A DNA stretch of 64,000 bases from Terrimesophilobacter sp036833635 (GCA_036833635.1 DAITPJ010000002.1:1-64000), one strand, 5' to 3'. Counted from the first letter of the stretch, positions 26,589 through 36,747 are shown. Numbers and translations: made by a program. Notes: a model not told the origin generated them from the letters alone.

Positions 26589-26613
26589 GGTTCTTCGGAG
26601 GAATAGAAGAACC
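26589..26613. promoter_or_regulatory. Palindrome in the ramB-aceA intergenic region
   Basis: GGTTCTTC (26589-26596) and GAAGAACC (26606-26613) pair perfectly around nine bases. It is the only clear dyad between the divergent ramB and aceA genes, and is the natural candidate operator. It does not match the corynebacterial RamB consensus, so the assignment rests on position. Confidence 0.55.
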
Positions 26614-26696
26614 GCAAGAATTCTGATGAATTTATCCGTGAAGGCCGGCCATTCTTGGCGGAGTCTGGGGACACCACCCAGACGAAGGAGCAGTTC

Positions 26697-28028
26697 ATGG
26701 AGACGACGACCCGGCCGGGAGACCAGACGCAGACGGCCGACGAACTCGAGACCCAGTGGAAGACCGACGCCCGTTGGAACGGCATCGAGCGCGACTACTC
26801 GGCGGAGGATGTCATCGCGATCCGCGGCAGCGTGCGCGAGGAGCGAACGCTCGCGCTTCGCGGCGCCGAGAACCTGTGGCGGCTCATTCACGAGGACGGC
26901 TGGGTGTCGGCGCTCGGTGCTCTCACCGGCAACCAGGCCGTGCAGCAGGTGCGCGCCGGCCTCAAGGCGATCTACCTCTCCGGCTGGCAGGTCGCGGCCG
27001 ACGCGAACCTCGCAGGGCAGACCTACCCCGACCAGAGCCTTTACCCGGCGAACTCGGTTCCGGCTGTCGTGCGCCGGATCAACAACGCGCTCCTGCGCGC
27101 ATCGCAGATTGCCTTCGAAGAAGGCAGATTGAGTAGGCCGTCCACGGCCGTATCGAAATCCGGAGACAATGTCGACTGGCTCGCCCCCATCGTCGCGGAT
27201 GCCGAGGCCGGCTTCGGTGGACCCCTCAACGCCTACGAGCTCATGCAGTCCATGATCGAGGCCGGCGCCGCCGGCGTGCACTGGGAGGACCAGCTCGCGA
27301 GCGAGAAGAAATGCGGCCACATGGGAGGCAAGGTGCTCGTCCCGACCGGCCAGCACATCCGGACCCTCAACGCGGCGAGGCTCGCTTCGGACGTCTCGGG
27401 CGTTCCGACGATCGTGATCGCCCGCACCGACGCGCTCGCAGCGAACCTCATCACGAGCGACATCGACGACCGCGACAAGCCGTTCATCAGCGGCGAGCGC
27501 ACCGCGGAAGGGTTCTACGAGACGACGCCCGGCATCGAGACGGTGCTCGCCCGCGGCCACGCGTATGCCCCATACGCGGACCTGCTGTGGGTCGAGAGCT
27601 CCGAGCCGGACCTCGAACTCGCCCGCCGGTTCGCCGAGAGCATCCACCGCGAATTCCCAGGCAAGAAGCTCGCCTACAACTGCTCGCCGTCCTTCAACTG
27701 GAGGAGCCACCTCGACGACGACACGATCGCGCGATTCCAGCGCGAGCTCGCGGCCATGGGCTACGCGTTCCAGTTCATCACCCTCGCCGGATTCCACGCG
27801 CTCAACCACTCGATGTTCACTCTCGCGAGTGGGTACCGGGACCGCCAGATGAGCGCGTACGTCGAGCTGCAGGAGGCCGAGTTCGCCTCCGAGGCCGACG
27901 GCTACACCGCGACCCGCCACCAGCGGGAGGTCGGCACGGGCTACTTCGACCGCATCGCGACGGCCCTCAACCCGGCCAGCCAGACCCTTGCGCTCGTCGG
28001 CTCGACCGAGACCGCCCAGTTCCACTAA
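26697..28028 (+). CDS. aceA: Isocitrate lyase
   Basis: First enzyme of the glyoxylate shunt: isocitrate to glyoxylate plus succinate. The 443-residue protein has the signature KKCGHMGGKVLVPT with catalytic Cys206, WLAPIVADAEAGFGG and YNCSPSFNW. ATG 26697 follows AAGGAG by six bases. Oddly, between ALLRASQIAFEEG and DWLAPIVAD it carries an in-frame insert of roughly a dozen residues encoded by a dispersed palindromic repeat (27127-27160). The insert falls in a loop that varies in length in the family, so activity may be kept. aceB follows after 25 bp. Confidence 0.97.
   Translation: METTTRPGDQTQTADELETQWKTDARWNGIERDYSAEDVIAIRGSVREERTLALRGAENLWRLIHEDGWVSALGALTGNQAVQQVRAGLKAIYLSGWQVAADANLAGQTYPDQSLYPANSVPAVVRRINNALLRASQIAFEEGRLSRPSTAVSKSGDNVDWLAPIVADAEAGFGGPLNAYELMQSMIEAGAAGVHWEDQLASEKKCGHMGGKVLVPTGQHIRTLNAARLASDVSGVPTIVIARTDALAANLITSDIDDRDKPFISGERTAEGFYETTPGIETVLARGHAYAPYADLLWVESSEPDLELARRFAESIHREFPGKKLAYNCSPSFNWRSHLDDDTIARFQRELAAMGYAFQFITLAGFHALNHSMFTLASGYRDRQMSAYVELQEAEFASEADGYTATRHQREVGTGYFDRIATALNPASQTLALVGSTETAQFH
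27127..27160. repeat. Palindromic dispersed repeat inside aceA
   Basis: The 34 bases run from GATTGAGTAGGCCGT to ACGGCCGTATCGAAATC and form an imperfect palindrome around CC. This GATTGAGTAG/TATCGAAATC pattern is the intergenic repeat I know from many Microbacteriaceae genomes. Here it is read in frame as aceA residues 144-155. Confidence 0.75.
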
Positions 28029-28053
28029 GACCAGACTCACGAAAGGCAGCACC

Positions 28054-29673
<1,620 letters not shown>

Positions 29674-29701
29674 GGGATCGCAACCGCGGTAGTCTGCCCC
29701 A

Positions 29702-30247
29702 GTGAACCTGCTGTGGCGTACCATCCTGCACTTCCTGCGTCCCGTGCGTTCGGTATCCGGGCCGTTCGAGGTCGTCGTGAGCCGATTCAGGGTGCTTCCG
29801 ACCGATCTCGACGTCAACGGGCACATGAACAACGGGCGATATCTATCGATCTCCGATGTCGGTCGGTTCGAACTGCTGCGCGCAGCGGGGATCTGGCGAC
29901 CGATGCGCCGCCGGGGCTGGTACCCGGTCGTCGCGAGCTCGACCATCACGTTCCGCAAGTCGCTCAGGCCGTGGCAGCGGTTCGAGGTCGAGAGCCGATT
30001 CCTGGGCGTCGACGGGCGCGACGTCTACCTTGAGCAGCGGTTCGTGGTGGATGGCGAGATCTACGCGAGGCTCTATCTGCGCGGCCGGTTCCTGCAGGAT
30101 GGCGGCGGGCACGTGCCGATGGACGAGCTCGTCGGGCTGCTCGGCGATGCACCGGTTGACGTGCGCGTTCCCGCCTGGCTCATCGCCTGGGGCTCGGATG
30201 TCAGCCTTCCTTCGACGAAGTCTCCCGCCCCGAGCGAGTGGAACTGA
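29702..30247 (+). CDS. Thioesterase-like hotdog protein
   Basis: A 181-residue hotdog-fold acyl-CoA thioesterase relative: FRVLPTDLDVNGHMNNGRYLSISDVGR in outline is the typical active-site helix, with Asp and the NGHMNN segment. Substrate is unknown. GTG 29702 lies exactly six bases after TAGTCT (leaderless pattern). Its 3' end overlaps the convergent MarR gene by 47 bases, so the two transcripts are antisense to each other there. Confidence 0.85.
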   Translation: MNLLWRTILHFLRPVRSVSGPFEVVVSRFRVLPTDLDVNGHMNNGRYLSISDVGRFELLRAAGIWRPMRRRGWYPVVASSTITFRKSLRPWQRFEVESRFLGVDGRDVYLEQRFVVDGEIYARLYLRGRFLQDGGGHVPMDELVGLLGDAPVDVRVPAWLIAWGSDVSLPSTKSPAPSEWN

Positions 30248-30692
30248 TCGCCTGCAGCACGCGGTCGGAGGCGCCGCCCAGCCCGTCGAGTTCGTCGTCC
30301 GTCAGCACGTCGAAGAAGAGCCTGCGGATGGCCGCCGTGTGCTCGCGCATGGCTCCGAGCACGGCCCTCCGGCCATCCGTCGTGAGGCCGATCCACGTGC
30401 CGCGAAGGTCGTCCTCGCACTCCGTGCGCTCGACGAGGCCTCTCGACTCCATTCGGGTGACCTGGTGCGAGATGCGGCTCTTCTCCCAGGCGATGCGCTC
30501 AGCGAGATCGCGACTGCGCAGTCGGCGGTCCGGCGATTCGAAGAGCGCAAGCAGGATCTCGTAGTCGGGGGCGGAGATTCCGGCGTCCCGCTGGAGCTGG
30601 TCCTCGAGGGCGCGATCCAGTTGCCGTCGCATGGCGTAGAACTTCCGCCAGACGGCCCATTCCTGTTCACTGACCTCGGAAACTTCGGACAT
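30201..30692 (-). CDS. MarR family regulator
   Basis: A 163-residue MarR protein: ISAPDYEILLALFESPDRRLRSRDLAERI, SRISHQVTRMESRGLVERTE, wing DDLRGTWIGLTTDGRR (each only partly quoted). It is divergent from an FMN reductase, with a palindrome on that gene's -35 box, which suggests control of quinone or redox-cycling stress as in other MarR/reductase pairs. TAGAAT lies eight bases before ATG 30692. Confidence 0.92.
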   Translation of the reverse strand: MSEVSEVSEQEWAVWRKFYAMRRQLDRALEDQLQRDAGISAPDYEILLALFESPDRRLRSRDLAERIAWEKSRISHQVTRMESRGLVERTECEDDLRGTWIGLTTDGRRAVLGAMREHTAAIRRLFFDVLTDDELDGLGGASDRVLQAISSTRSGRETSSKEG

Positions 30693-30713
30693 CCTGAGAC
30701 ATTCTACCCAGAT

Positions 30714-30744
30714 GTTGACAGATCAACTAATTGTGATTTATGGT
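30714..30744 (+). promoter_or_regulatory. Promoter of the FMN reductase gene with overlapping MarR-type palindrome
   Basis: TTGACA (30715-30720) and TATGGT (30739-30744) are spaced by 18 bases. The dyad GTTGA-CAGA-TCAAC (30714-30727) covers the -35 box. The divergent MarR protein is the likely ligand. Confidence 0.68.
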
Positions 30745-30792
30745 GATGTGTCACCAAAACTACCGTGACAGGGACTTCAGGAGGAAACCGCA

Positions 30793-31374
30793 GTGTCAGA
30801 GCTCAGGATCGGAATCATCGTCGGCACCACTCGCCCTGGCCGCGCCAGCCGCGGCGTCGCAGAGTGGGTCAAGGAGCATGCCAAGGCCGAGGGCGTCGAG
30901 TTCGAGCTCGTCGACATCGCCGACCACAGCCTCCCCGTGCTCAACGAGCCCTACCCGGCCTCCATGCAGCAGTACCAGCACGAGCACACCAGGAAGTGGG
31001 CCGCCAGGATCGACGAGTTCGACGGCTACATCTTCGTCACGGGAGAGTACAACCACACCATCCCGGCCGCGCTCACGAACGCCATCGCCTATGCGAGCCA
31101 CGAGTGGCACAACAAGGCCGCCGGCATCGTGAGCTACGGGAGCATGGGCGGCGTGCGCGCCAATGAGCACCTGCGCCAGGTTCTCGCCGAGCTCGAGATC
31201 GCCGACGTGCGCCAGAACGTCATGCTCTCCCTCTTCACCGACTGGGAGAACTTCACGACCTTCGCTCCGGCCGAGATGCACCTCGCCGAACTTCAGAAGC
31301 AGGTCGAGCAGGTCGTGGCCTGGGCGGGCGCCCTCAAGCCCCTGCGCGCCGAGGACGAGGCGATCGCAGCCTGA
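30793..31374 (+). CDS. NADPH-dependent FMN reductase
   Basis: A 193-residue flavodoxin-fold reductase: IGIIVGTTRPGRASRGVAEW (FMN phosphate loop), FVTGEYNHTIPAALTNAI, and GIVSYGSMGGVRANEHLRQVL. Likely a two-electron quinone or azo-type reductase, inferred from family and from the divergent MarR. AGGAGG ribosome site precedes GTG 30793. It ends directly at the convergent Lrp gene. Confidence 0.92.
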   Translation: MSELRIGIIVGTTRPGRASRGVAEWVKEHAKAEGVEFELVDIADHSLPVLNEPYPASMQQYQHEHTRKWAARIDEFDGYIFVTGEYNHTIPAALTNAIAYASHEWHNKAAGIVSYGSMGGVRANEHLRQVLAELEIADVRQNVMLSLFTDWENFTTFAPAEMHLAELQKQVEQVVAWAGALKPLRAEDEAIAA

Positions 31375-31815
31375 CTACTGCTCGTAGTTGCGGTGGATGA
31401 GCTTCGACAGCACGATCGCCGAGCGGGTGTGGTCGACGTTCGGCGCGATCCGCACCCGCTCGAGGGCGACCTCGAGGCTCGCGATGTCGCGTGAGCGCAT
31501 GTGCACGATGGCGTCGGCGCTGCCCGTGACGGTTCCGGCGTCGACGACCTCTGGCACGGCGGCGAGGATGCGGCGCAGGTCCTCAGGCGCGACCGTCCCG
31601 CGGCAGAACAGCTCGACATACGCCTCCGTCGCGAGGCCGTCGACGTTCGGGTCCACCTGGATCGTGAAGCCGCGAATGACCTTGTCGGCGACGAGCCGAT
31701 CCACGCGGCGCTTCACGGCGGATGCCGACAGGCCGATGACTTCGCCGATGTCGCCGTACCCCGCGCGGGCGTTCTGGCGGAGAAGGTCGATGATGCCGTA
31801 GTCGAGGCTGTCCAT
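31375..31815 (-). CDS. Lrp/AsnC family regulator
   Basis: A 146-residue regulator: N-terminal HTH (MDSLDYGIIDLLRQNARAG, DIGEVIGLSASAVKRRVDRL) and the C-terminal RAM ligand domain (YVELFCRG, DAGTVTGSADAIVHM). ATG 31815 lies six bases after TACAGT (leaderless) and gives the standard Lrp start; a longer in-frame start at 31866 is unlikely. It is divergent from dimethylargininase, so it probably senses an amino acid such as arginine or ornithine. Confidence 0.93.
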   Translation of the reverse strand: MDSLDYGIIDLLRQNARAGYGDIGEVIGLSASAVKRRVDRLVADKVIRGFTIQVDPNVDGLATEAYVELFCRGTVAPEDLRRILAAVPEVVDAGTVTGSADAIVHMRSRDIASLEVALERVRIAPNVDHTRSAIVLSKLIHRNYEQ

Positions 31816-31980
31816 GTCGACACTGTACGGCGAATCCTTGTGCAGAGGCGAGTCACCACGCAGCATCGATGCGCTCTTTGCGCAGAAGTGTCAGAAACGT
31901 ACGTGACACACTGGAAATGGCGTCCCGTTTCCGGGGCTCGAGTGAGCGACAGTGTCCGCCGATACCCTTCGGAGGCCCTC

Positions 31981-32844
31981 ATGAGTGACACGCTCGTCGA
32001 CAACCAGAAATCCGTGCCGGAGCGGCACGCATCCCGCCGCACGATCCTCATGTGCCGGCCCGAGTACTTCACGGTGAGCTACCGGATCAACCCGTGGATG
32101 CATCCGGAGACCCCCACCGACACCGCGCTCGCCGTCTCCCAGTGGGAGACACTCTATGAGACCTACCGCAGCCTCGGCTTCGACGTGCAGCTCATCGACC
32201 CGATCGAGGGGCTGCCCGACATGGTGTACGCCGCGAACGGCGGCTTCGTGCTCGACAACATCGCGTACGGCGCGAGCTTCACCTTCCCGCAGCGCCAGCC
32301 GGAGGGGCCGGCCTACATGGACTGGTTCCGCGAGCACGGCTTCGACGTGCACGTGCCCAGGGAGGTCAACGAGGGCGAGGGCGACTTCCTGCTCGTGGGC
32401 GACGTCATCCTCGCCGGAACCGGGTTCCGCAGCGACTCTGACAGCCACCACGAGGTCGCCGAGATCTTCGGGCGCGACGTCATCACGCTCGAACTCGTGA
32501 ACCCGAGCTTCTACCACCTCGACACGGCGATCGCCGTACTCGACCCGGTTCCAGGGCCTGACGGGAAATCGAACATCGCCTACCTGCCGTCGGCCTTCAA
32601 CGAGGACGGGCTTGCGATTCTGCGCAAGCGTTACCCGGATGCCATCCTCGTCACGGAGGAGGATGCGTCGGTCCTCGGCCTCAACTCCTACTCCGACGGC
32701 TACAACATCGTGATCGCCTCCCGGGCGAAGGACTTCGAGCGGCAGCTGCGCGAGCGCGGCTACAATCCAATCGGTGTCGACCTCTCCGAGCTCCTGCTCG
32801 GCGGCGGCGGCGTCAAGTGCTGCACTCTCGAACTGCGCCGCTGA
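31981..32844 (+). CDS. ddaH: Dimethylargininase (amidinotransferase superfamily)
   Basis: A 287-residue pentein-fold enzyme, probably hydrolysing methylated arginines (or arginine) to citrulline. Blocks: MCRPEYFTVSYRINPWM, YAANGGFVLD, NEGEGDFLLVGD, FYHLDTAIAVLD, and the C-terminal nucleophile Cys in GGGVKCCTLELR. In streptomycetes and mycobacteria the same protein accompanies an Lrp regulator and ornithine aminotransferase (rocD); rocD is not here. A GGAGG ribosome site precedes ATG 31981. Confidence 0.88.
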   Translation: MSDTLVDNQKSVPERHASRRTILMCRPEYFTVSYRINPWMHPETPTDTALAVSQWETLYETYRSLGFDVQLIDPIEGLPDMVYAANGGFVLDNIAYGASFTFPQRQPEGPAYMDWFREHGFDVHVPREVNEGEGDFLLVGDVILAGTGFRSDSDSHHEVAEIFGRDVITLELVNPSFYHLDTAIAVLDPVPGPDGKSNIAYLPSAFNEDGLAILRKRYPDAILVTEEDASVLGLNSYSDGYNIVIASRAKDFERQLRERGYNPIGVDLSELLLGGGGVKCCTLELRR

Positions 32845-32870
32845 CCGACCCAAGGGGTTAGCGTGGTGGC

Positions 32871-34475
32871 ATGCCCACCCACGAGGTGACGAACCAGGCG
32901 CCGCCCCGCGTCGACGTGGATGAATTCGGCCTCAACCGGCCCCTTGTCGAGGGTGTCGCCCGCTTCGATGGCGCCTTCGCGCTCGGTGAGTTGCGCGAGA
33001 TCGGCCGCGAGGTCGGCAGCGCCGCGTTCCAGCTCGACGCGGAGCGCGCGAACACGCGGGTGCCCGTGCTGCGCACGCACGACCGGTACGGGCACCGGAT
33101 CGACGAGGTCGAGTACGACGAGTCGTACCATCGCGTCATTTCAGCCGCCGTCGCGCGCGGTGCGCACACGAGCGCGTGGGCGCATCCGCAACCGGGGGCC
33201 AACGTCGCAAGGGCCGCTGCCTTCATGCTCTTCGCGCAGATCGAGCCGGGGCATGCCTGCCCTGTATCGATGACCCACGCGGTCGTGCCCGCCCTCGCCG
33301 TATCGCCCGCGCTCTCGGCAAGCTGGCTGCCGCGCATCCTGAGCACCTCGTACGACGGGGCGCTTGCTGCCGACAAGCCCTCCGCGCTCTTCGGCATGGC
33401 GATGACGGAGAAGCAGGGCGGGTCGGATGTGCGGGCCAACACGACGAGCGCGGTGGACGCGGGCGATGGCAGCTATCTGCTCACCGGCCACAAGTGGTTC
33501 TGCAGCGCGCCGATGTCGGATGCCTTCCTCGTGCTCGCGCAGACCGCGGCGGGACTCAGTTGCTTCCTGCTGCCGCGGGTCCTTGACGACGGTACGCGCA
33601 ACCCGTTCGCCATCCAGCGGCTCAAGGACAAGCTCGGGAACCGCTCGAACGCATCCTGCGAGGTCGAGTTCGACGGGACCCGCGCCTACCTTCTGGGCGA
33701 GGAGGGAAGGGGCGTCGCGACGATCATCGAGATGGTCGCCCGCACTCGCCTCGACTGCGTGCTCGGCACCGCGGCGGGGATGCGCCAGTCGGTGGCGGAG
33801 GCGCTCTGGCTCGTTCGTCATCGTTCCGCCTTCGGCGCGAAACTCATCGACCAGCCGGCCATGGCGGCGGTCGTCGCCGACCTCGCCCTCGAGTCGGAGG
33901 CGGCGACGGTCACTGGTCTGCGCCTCGCCCGGGCGCACGACGACGACGCGGATGACGCCGAGCGCGCGTTCCGCAGGCTCGCGACGGCAGTCGCGAAGTA
34001 CTGGATCTGCAAACGCGGCCCGGAGCATGCCTATGAGGCGATGGAGTGCCTGGGCGGTAACGGTTACATCGAGCAGTTCCCCCTCGCTCGCCGGTACCGG
34101 GAGCAGCCGGTCATGGCGATCTGGGAGGGCTCCGGCAACGTCATCGCGCTCGACGTGCTGCGCGCGATCACCCGCGAGCCGGACACCGTCGACGCGTTCC
34201 TCGCCGAGGTCGCGCTCGCCGAAGGCGCGCATCCGGTGTTCGACGCCCAGCTCGCTCGCATCCGTGCGCTTCTGGTATCACCTCCGGATGCCGCCGGCGC
34301 ACGCCAGCTGGTCGAGCAGCTCGCGCTCACGCTGCAGGCGTCGCTGCTCCTGCGATTCTCACCTGCGTCCGTCGCCGAGGCCTTCGTCGGGGCACGCTTG
34401 GGCGAGGACCGCGGCCGACTGTATGGTGCGCTGCCGGGAGGTACGGACATCCGGGCGATTCTCGACCGGCACTAA
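32871..34475 (+). CDS. Acyl-CoA dehydrogenase, AidB-like
   Basis: A 534-residue flavoprotein of the AidB branch, longer than ordinary acyl-CoA dehydrogenases. It has GMAMTEKQGGSDVRANTT, GHKWFCSAPMSDAFLVLAQ, RLKDKLGNRSNASCEVEFDG, ECLGGNGYIEQFPLARRYRE and AIWEGSGNVIALDVLR. E. coli AidB belongs to the adaptive response to alkylating agents; whether this protein acts on acyl-CoA or in protection is open. ATG 32871 follows TAGCGT by six bases (leaderless). Confidence 0.9.
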   Translation: MPTHEVTNQAPPRVDVDEFGLNRPLVEGVARFDGAFALGELREIGREVGSAAFQLDAERANTRVPVLRTHDRYGHRIDEVEYDESYHRVISAAVARGAHTSAWAHPQPGANVARAAAFMLFAQIEPGHACPVSMTHAVVPALAVSPALSASWLPRILSTSYDGALAADKPSALFGMAMTEKQGGSDVRANTTSAVDAGDGSYLLTGHKWFCSAPMSDAFLVLAQTAAGLSCFLLPRVLDDGTRNPFAIQRLKDKLGNRSNASCEVEFDGTRAYLLGEEGRGVATIIEMVARTRLDCVLGTAAGMRQSVAEALWLVRHRSAFGAKLIDQPAMAAVVADLALESEAATVTGLRLARAHDDDADDAERAFRRLATAVAKYWICKRGPEHAYEAMECLGGNGYIEQFPLARRYREQPVMAIWEGSGNVIALDVLRAITREPDTVDAFLAEVALAEGAHPVFDAQLARIRALLVSPPDAAGARQLVEQLALTLQASLLLRFSPASVAEAFVGARLGEDRGRLYGALPGGTDIRAILDRH

Positions 34476-34510
34476 CCGCGTGCCTAGGGCACTGCGCGTC
34501 CTCGGGCCGG

Positions 34511-34545
34511 ACCATGGTACTGCATTGGTACCGAGTGGTACCATG
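34511..34545. promoter_or_regulatory. vapBC operator with three helically phased GGTAC repeats
   Basis: GGTAC occurs at 34516, 34527 and 34537, that is 11 and 10 bases apart, so the sites lie on one face of the DNA. CATGGTAC (34513-34520) and GTACCATG (34538-34545) form the outer dyad, and two GGTACC units are self-palindromic. TACCAT (34539-34544) is the -10 box six bases before vapB. VapB should bind here for autoregulation. Confidence 0.78.
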
Positions 34546-34550
34546 ATCTC

Positions 34551-34826
34551 ATGGCTACCAACCTGAGACTCCGGCCCGAACTGGAAACCGCGTTGCGCGA
34601 CGAGTCCGCGCGCACGGGGCGCTCGCAGCAAGAACTCATCCGGGAAGCGATCGAGCGCTACCTCGGCGCGCGCGAGGCCGGACCGATACCAGGTTCGCTC
34701 GAGGATCTAATCGCGCGTGGGGTCCTGATTCCCGCACGTGTCCCGTACCGCCGACCGCATCGTCGCATCGCCTTGCCGTCGGGCGTGACGTCGCTCGACC
34801 TCCTGGATCGAGAGGACCGCATCTAG
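34551..34826 (+). CDS. Antitoxin, ribbon-helix-helix (VapB-like)
   Basis: A 91-residue protein with an N-terminal RHH DNA-binding domain (NLRLRPELETALRDESARTGRSQQELIREAIERYLG in outline, residues 3-40) and a basic C-terminal tail that likely wraps the toxin. ATG 34551 lies six bases after TACCAT, so the mRNA appears leaderless and the -10 is inside the operator. Its TAG stop shares one base with the toxin's GTG start. Confidence 0.88.
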   Translation: MATNLRLRPELETALRDESARTGRSQQELIREAIERYLGAREAGPIPGSLEDLIARGVLIPARVPYRRPHRRIALPSGVTSLDLLDREDRI

Positions 34827-35254
34827 TGCGGGTCTACTTCGATAGCAGCGCGTTGCTGAAGCGCACGCTAGAGGAGGCAGAGTCGGATGCACTCGAGAGC
34901 GAAGCCCAGCGCCTCGTCAACGATGGCTCATCGTTGCTCTCGTCATCGCTGGCCTGGGTGGAGGTGTCGAGAAGCCTTCGGGCACGGCTTGATGTTGAGT
35001 CGCCAGGAGTCATTGCCGAACTGATTGATGCGACACTGGCCGATATCGTGGCGAGTCCGATCTCGTCCGAGGTGATTGACATCGCCCGTCGCCTTGGTCC
35101 CTCGACCATCCGCAGCTTGGACGCGATCCACCTCGCGACCGCGATCCTCGTGAGCGCCGACCTGGTCTGCGCCTATGACCAGCGGCTGCTGACGGCCGCG
35201 AGTGAACTCGGGTTCCGCACGATCTCGCCCGGCACTCTCAGCCCCACGCCGTAA
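34826..35254 (+). CDS. PIN-domain ribonuclease toxin (VapC-like)
   Basis: A 142-residue PIN-domain protein, presumably a Mg-dependent RNase inhibited by the upstream RHH protein. The acidic residues of the active site are visible: Asp6 (VYFDSSALLK), Glu46 (LAWVEVSRS), Asp99 (RSLDAIHLAT) and Asp118 (AYDQRLL). The GTG start overlaps the antitoxin stop by one base, ensuring coupled translation. VapC toxins typically cut tRNA or rRNA; the target is unknown. A weak hairpin (CGTTCC/GGAACG, 35261-35291) follows and may end the transcript. Confidence 0.92.
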   Translation: MRVYFDSSALLKRTLEEAESDALESEAQRLVNDGSSLLSSSLAWVEVSRSLRARLDVESPGVIAELIDATLADIVASPISSEVIDIARRLGPSTIRSLDAIHLATAILVSADLVCAYDQRLLTAASELGFRTISPGTLSPTP

Positions 35255-35303
35255 CATGATCGTTCCGGCCGGGTGCCGTCGCCGGGGAACGAGGTAGTGA
35301 GCC

Positions 35304-35903
35304 ATGGCCGCCATCATCGAGCACGAGCCGCCGTACATCGTGGGCTACCTCGTCGGAAGTCTCGCAGCAGCATCCATCAACCGGCGCCTGTCGACGGCCC
35401 TCATCCGGCTCGCGCCTCCCGAGCTCGACTTCGTCGAGATCCCCATCCGCGACCTGCCGCTCTACAGCTATGACTATGACGACGACTATCCGCAGGCGGC
35501 GCTCGACTTCAAGGCCGCGCTCGCTGCGACGGATGCCGTGCTCTTCGTGACGCCGGAGTACAACAGGTCCATTCCAGGGGCGCTCAAGAACGCGATCGAC
35601 TGGGGCAGCCGTCCGAAGGGCACGAACTCGTTCGCGCACAAGCCCTCGGCCGTGATCGGGGCCTCGACCGGTGCCATCGGCACGGCCGTCGCCCAGCAGC
35701 AGCTGCGAAGTGTCCTGAGCTTCTGCAACTCGCCCCAAATGGGAGCTCCCGAGGCATACATCCGGATGACGCCGGGGCTCGTGACCGACGACGGCGACGT
35801 TACGAACGAGGGTACGCGTGACTTCCTCGCCCACTACATGGACGAGTTCCGCATCTTCATCGAGCGCGTGCTGACGGTCGTGCCGAAGAACGCGTCTACT
35901 TGA
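35304..35903 (+). CDS. NAD(P)H-dependent FMN reductase
   Basis: A 199-residue flavodoxin-fold oxidoreductase: VGYLVGSLAAASINRRLSTALI (phosphate loop), LFVTPEYNRSIPGALKNAIDW, and VIGASTGAIGTAVAQQQLR. It resembles chromate/quinone reductases of this family. The 3' end overlaps the convergent sugar permease gene by 8 bases. Confidence 0.9.
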   Translation: MAAIIEHEPPYIVGYLVGSLAAASINRRLSTALIRLAPPELDFVEIPIRDLPLYSYDYDDDYPQAALDFKAALAATDAVLFVTPEYNRSIPGALKNAIDWGSRPKGTNSFAHKPSAVIGASTGAIGTAVAQQQLRSVLSFCNSPQMGAPEAYIRMTPGLVTDDGDVTNEGTRDFLAHYMDEFRIFIERVLTVVPKNAST

Positions 35904-36747
35904 GGCTCCCGGCGGTGATCCCCTCGACGATCTGCTTGTTGAAGACGATGTAGATCGCGATCATCGGCAGGGTGATGATCGACAGCGCGGAGAACAGCAG
36001 CCCGTAGTCGGTCACGTACCGGCTCGAGAAGGCGAGCAGGCCGGTGGGGATCGTCTTGAGCGAGTCGTCCTGAATGTAGAGCAGGGCGAGCAGGAACTCG
36101 TTCCAGCAGGCCAGCGCCGAGAAGATCGCGACCGTCGCGAGGCCCGGCTTGAGGAGTGGAAGCACGATTCCCCAGAACACCCGGATGTCGCCCGCACCGT
36201 CGATCTTCGCCGCCTCGAACAGCTCGGAGGGCAGGGCGTCGAGATACACCTTGAGCAGGTACACCGCGAGCGGCAGACCCATGGCGGTGTACGGGATGAT
36301 GAGCGCCCAGCGGGTGTCGGTGATCGCGAGGTCGGTGAACATCGTCGACTGGGCGATGAAGTACGACTGCAGGGGAAGCAGGAGTCCGAGCGCGAGCGCT
36401 CCCATGAGCGCTTGGCGTCCCGGGAAGCGGTAGCGGCTGAACGCGAAGGCCGCGCCCGACCCGAGAACGAGGATCGCGAACACGGAGACGCCCGTCACGA
36501 TGAAACTGTTGAGAGCGTACTGGCCAATGTGGCCGACATCCCAGGCCCGCGCCCATTGGCCGAGGTCGATGCTCGTCGGGAGGGCGAAGGGTGTCGCGAA
36601 AATCGACGAATTCGACTTGAAGCTCGAAGCGACCATCCACACCATCGGGAAGAAGAACACAATGGCGATAATCACGAGGCCGATCGAGAGCAGGATGCCG
36701 GGCATCCGTTGGGCACGCGCACGGGTCGTGGATGTCGTGGTCGTCAT
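35896..36747 (-). CDS. Sugar ABC transporter permease (MalG-like)
   Basis: A 283-residue inner-membrane permease with six TM helices and the cytoplasmic EAA loop LPSELFEAAKIDGAGDIRVFWGIVLPLLKPG (partial quote only marks it). It is the last gene of the GntR-kinase-SIS-GH84-importer operon and overlaps the partner permease by 4 bases. An ATPase gene is missing from the operon, as is usual for actinobacterial sugar importers that share MsiK. Start ATG 36747 gives MTTTTSTTRARAQ; the much longer open frame upstream is not real. Confidence 0.93.
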   Translation of the reverse strand: MTTTTSTTRARAQRMPGILLSIGLVIIAIVFFFPMVWMVASSFKSNSSIFATPFALPTSIDLGQWARAWDVGHIGQYALNSFIVTGVSVFAILVLGSGAAFAFSRYRFPGRQALMGALALGLLLPLQSYFIAQSTMFTDLAITDTRWALIIPYTAMGLPLAVYLLKVYLDALPSELFEAAKIDGAGDIRVFWGIVLPLLKPGLATVAIFSALACWNEFLLALLYIQDDSLKTIPTGLLAFSSRYVTDYGLLFSALSIITLPMIAIYIVFNKQIVEGITAGSLK

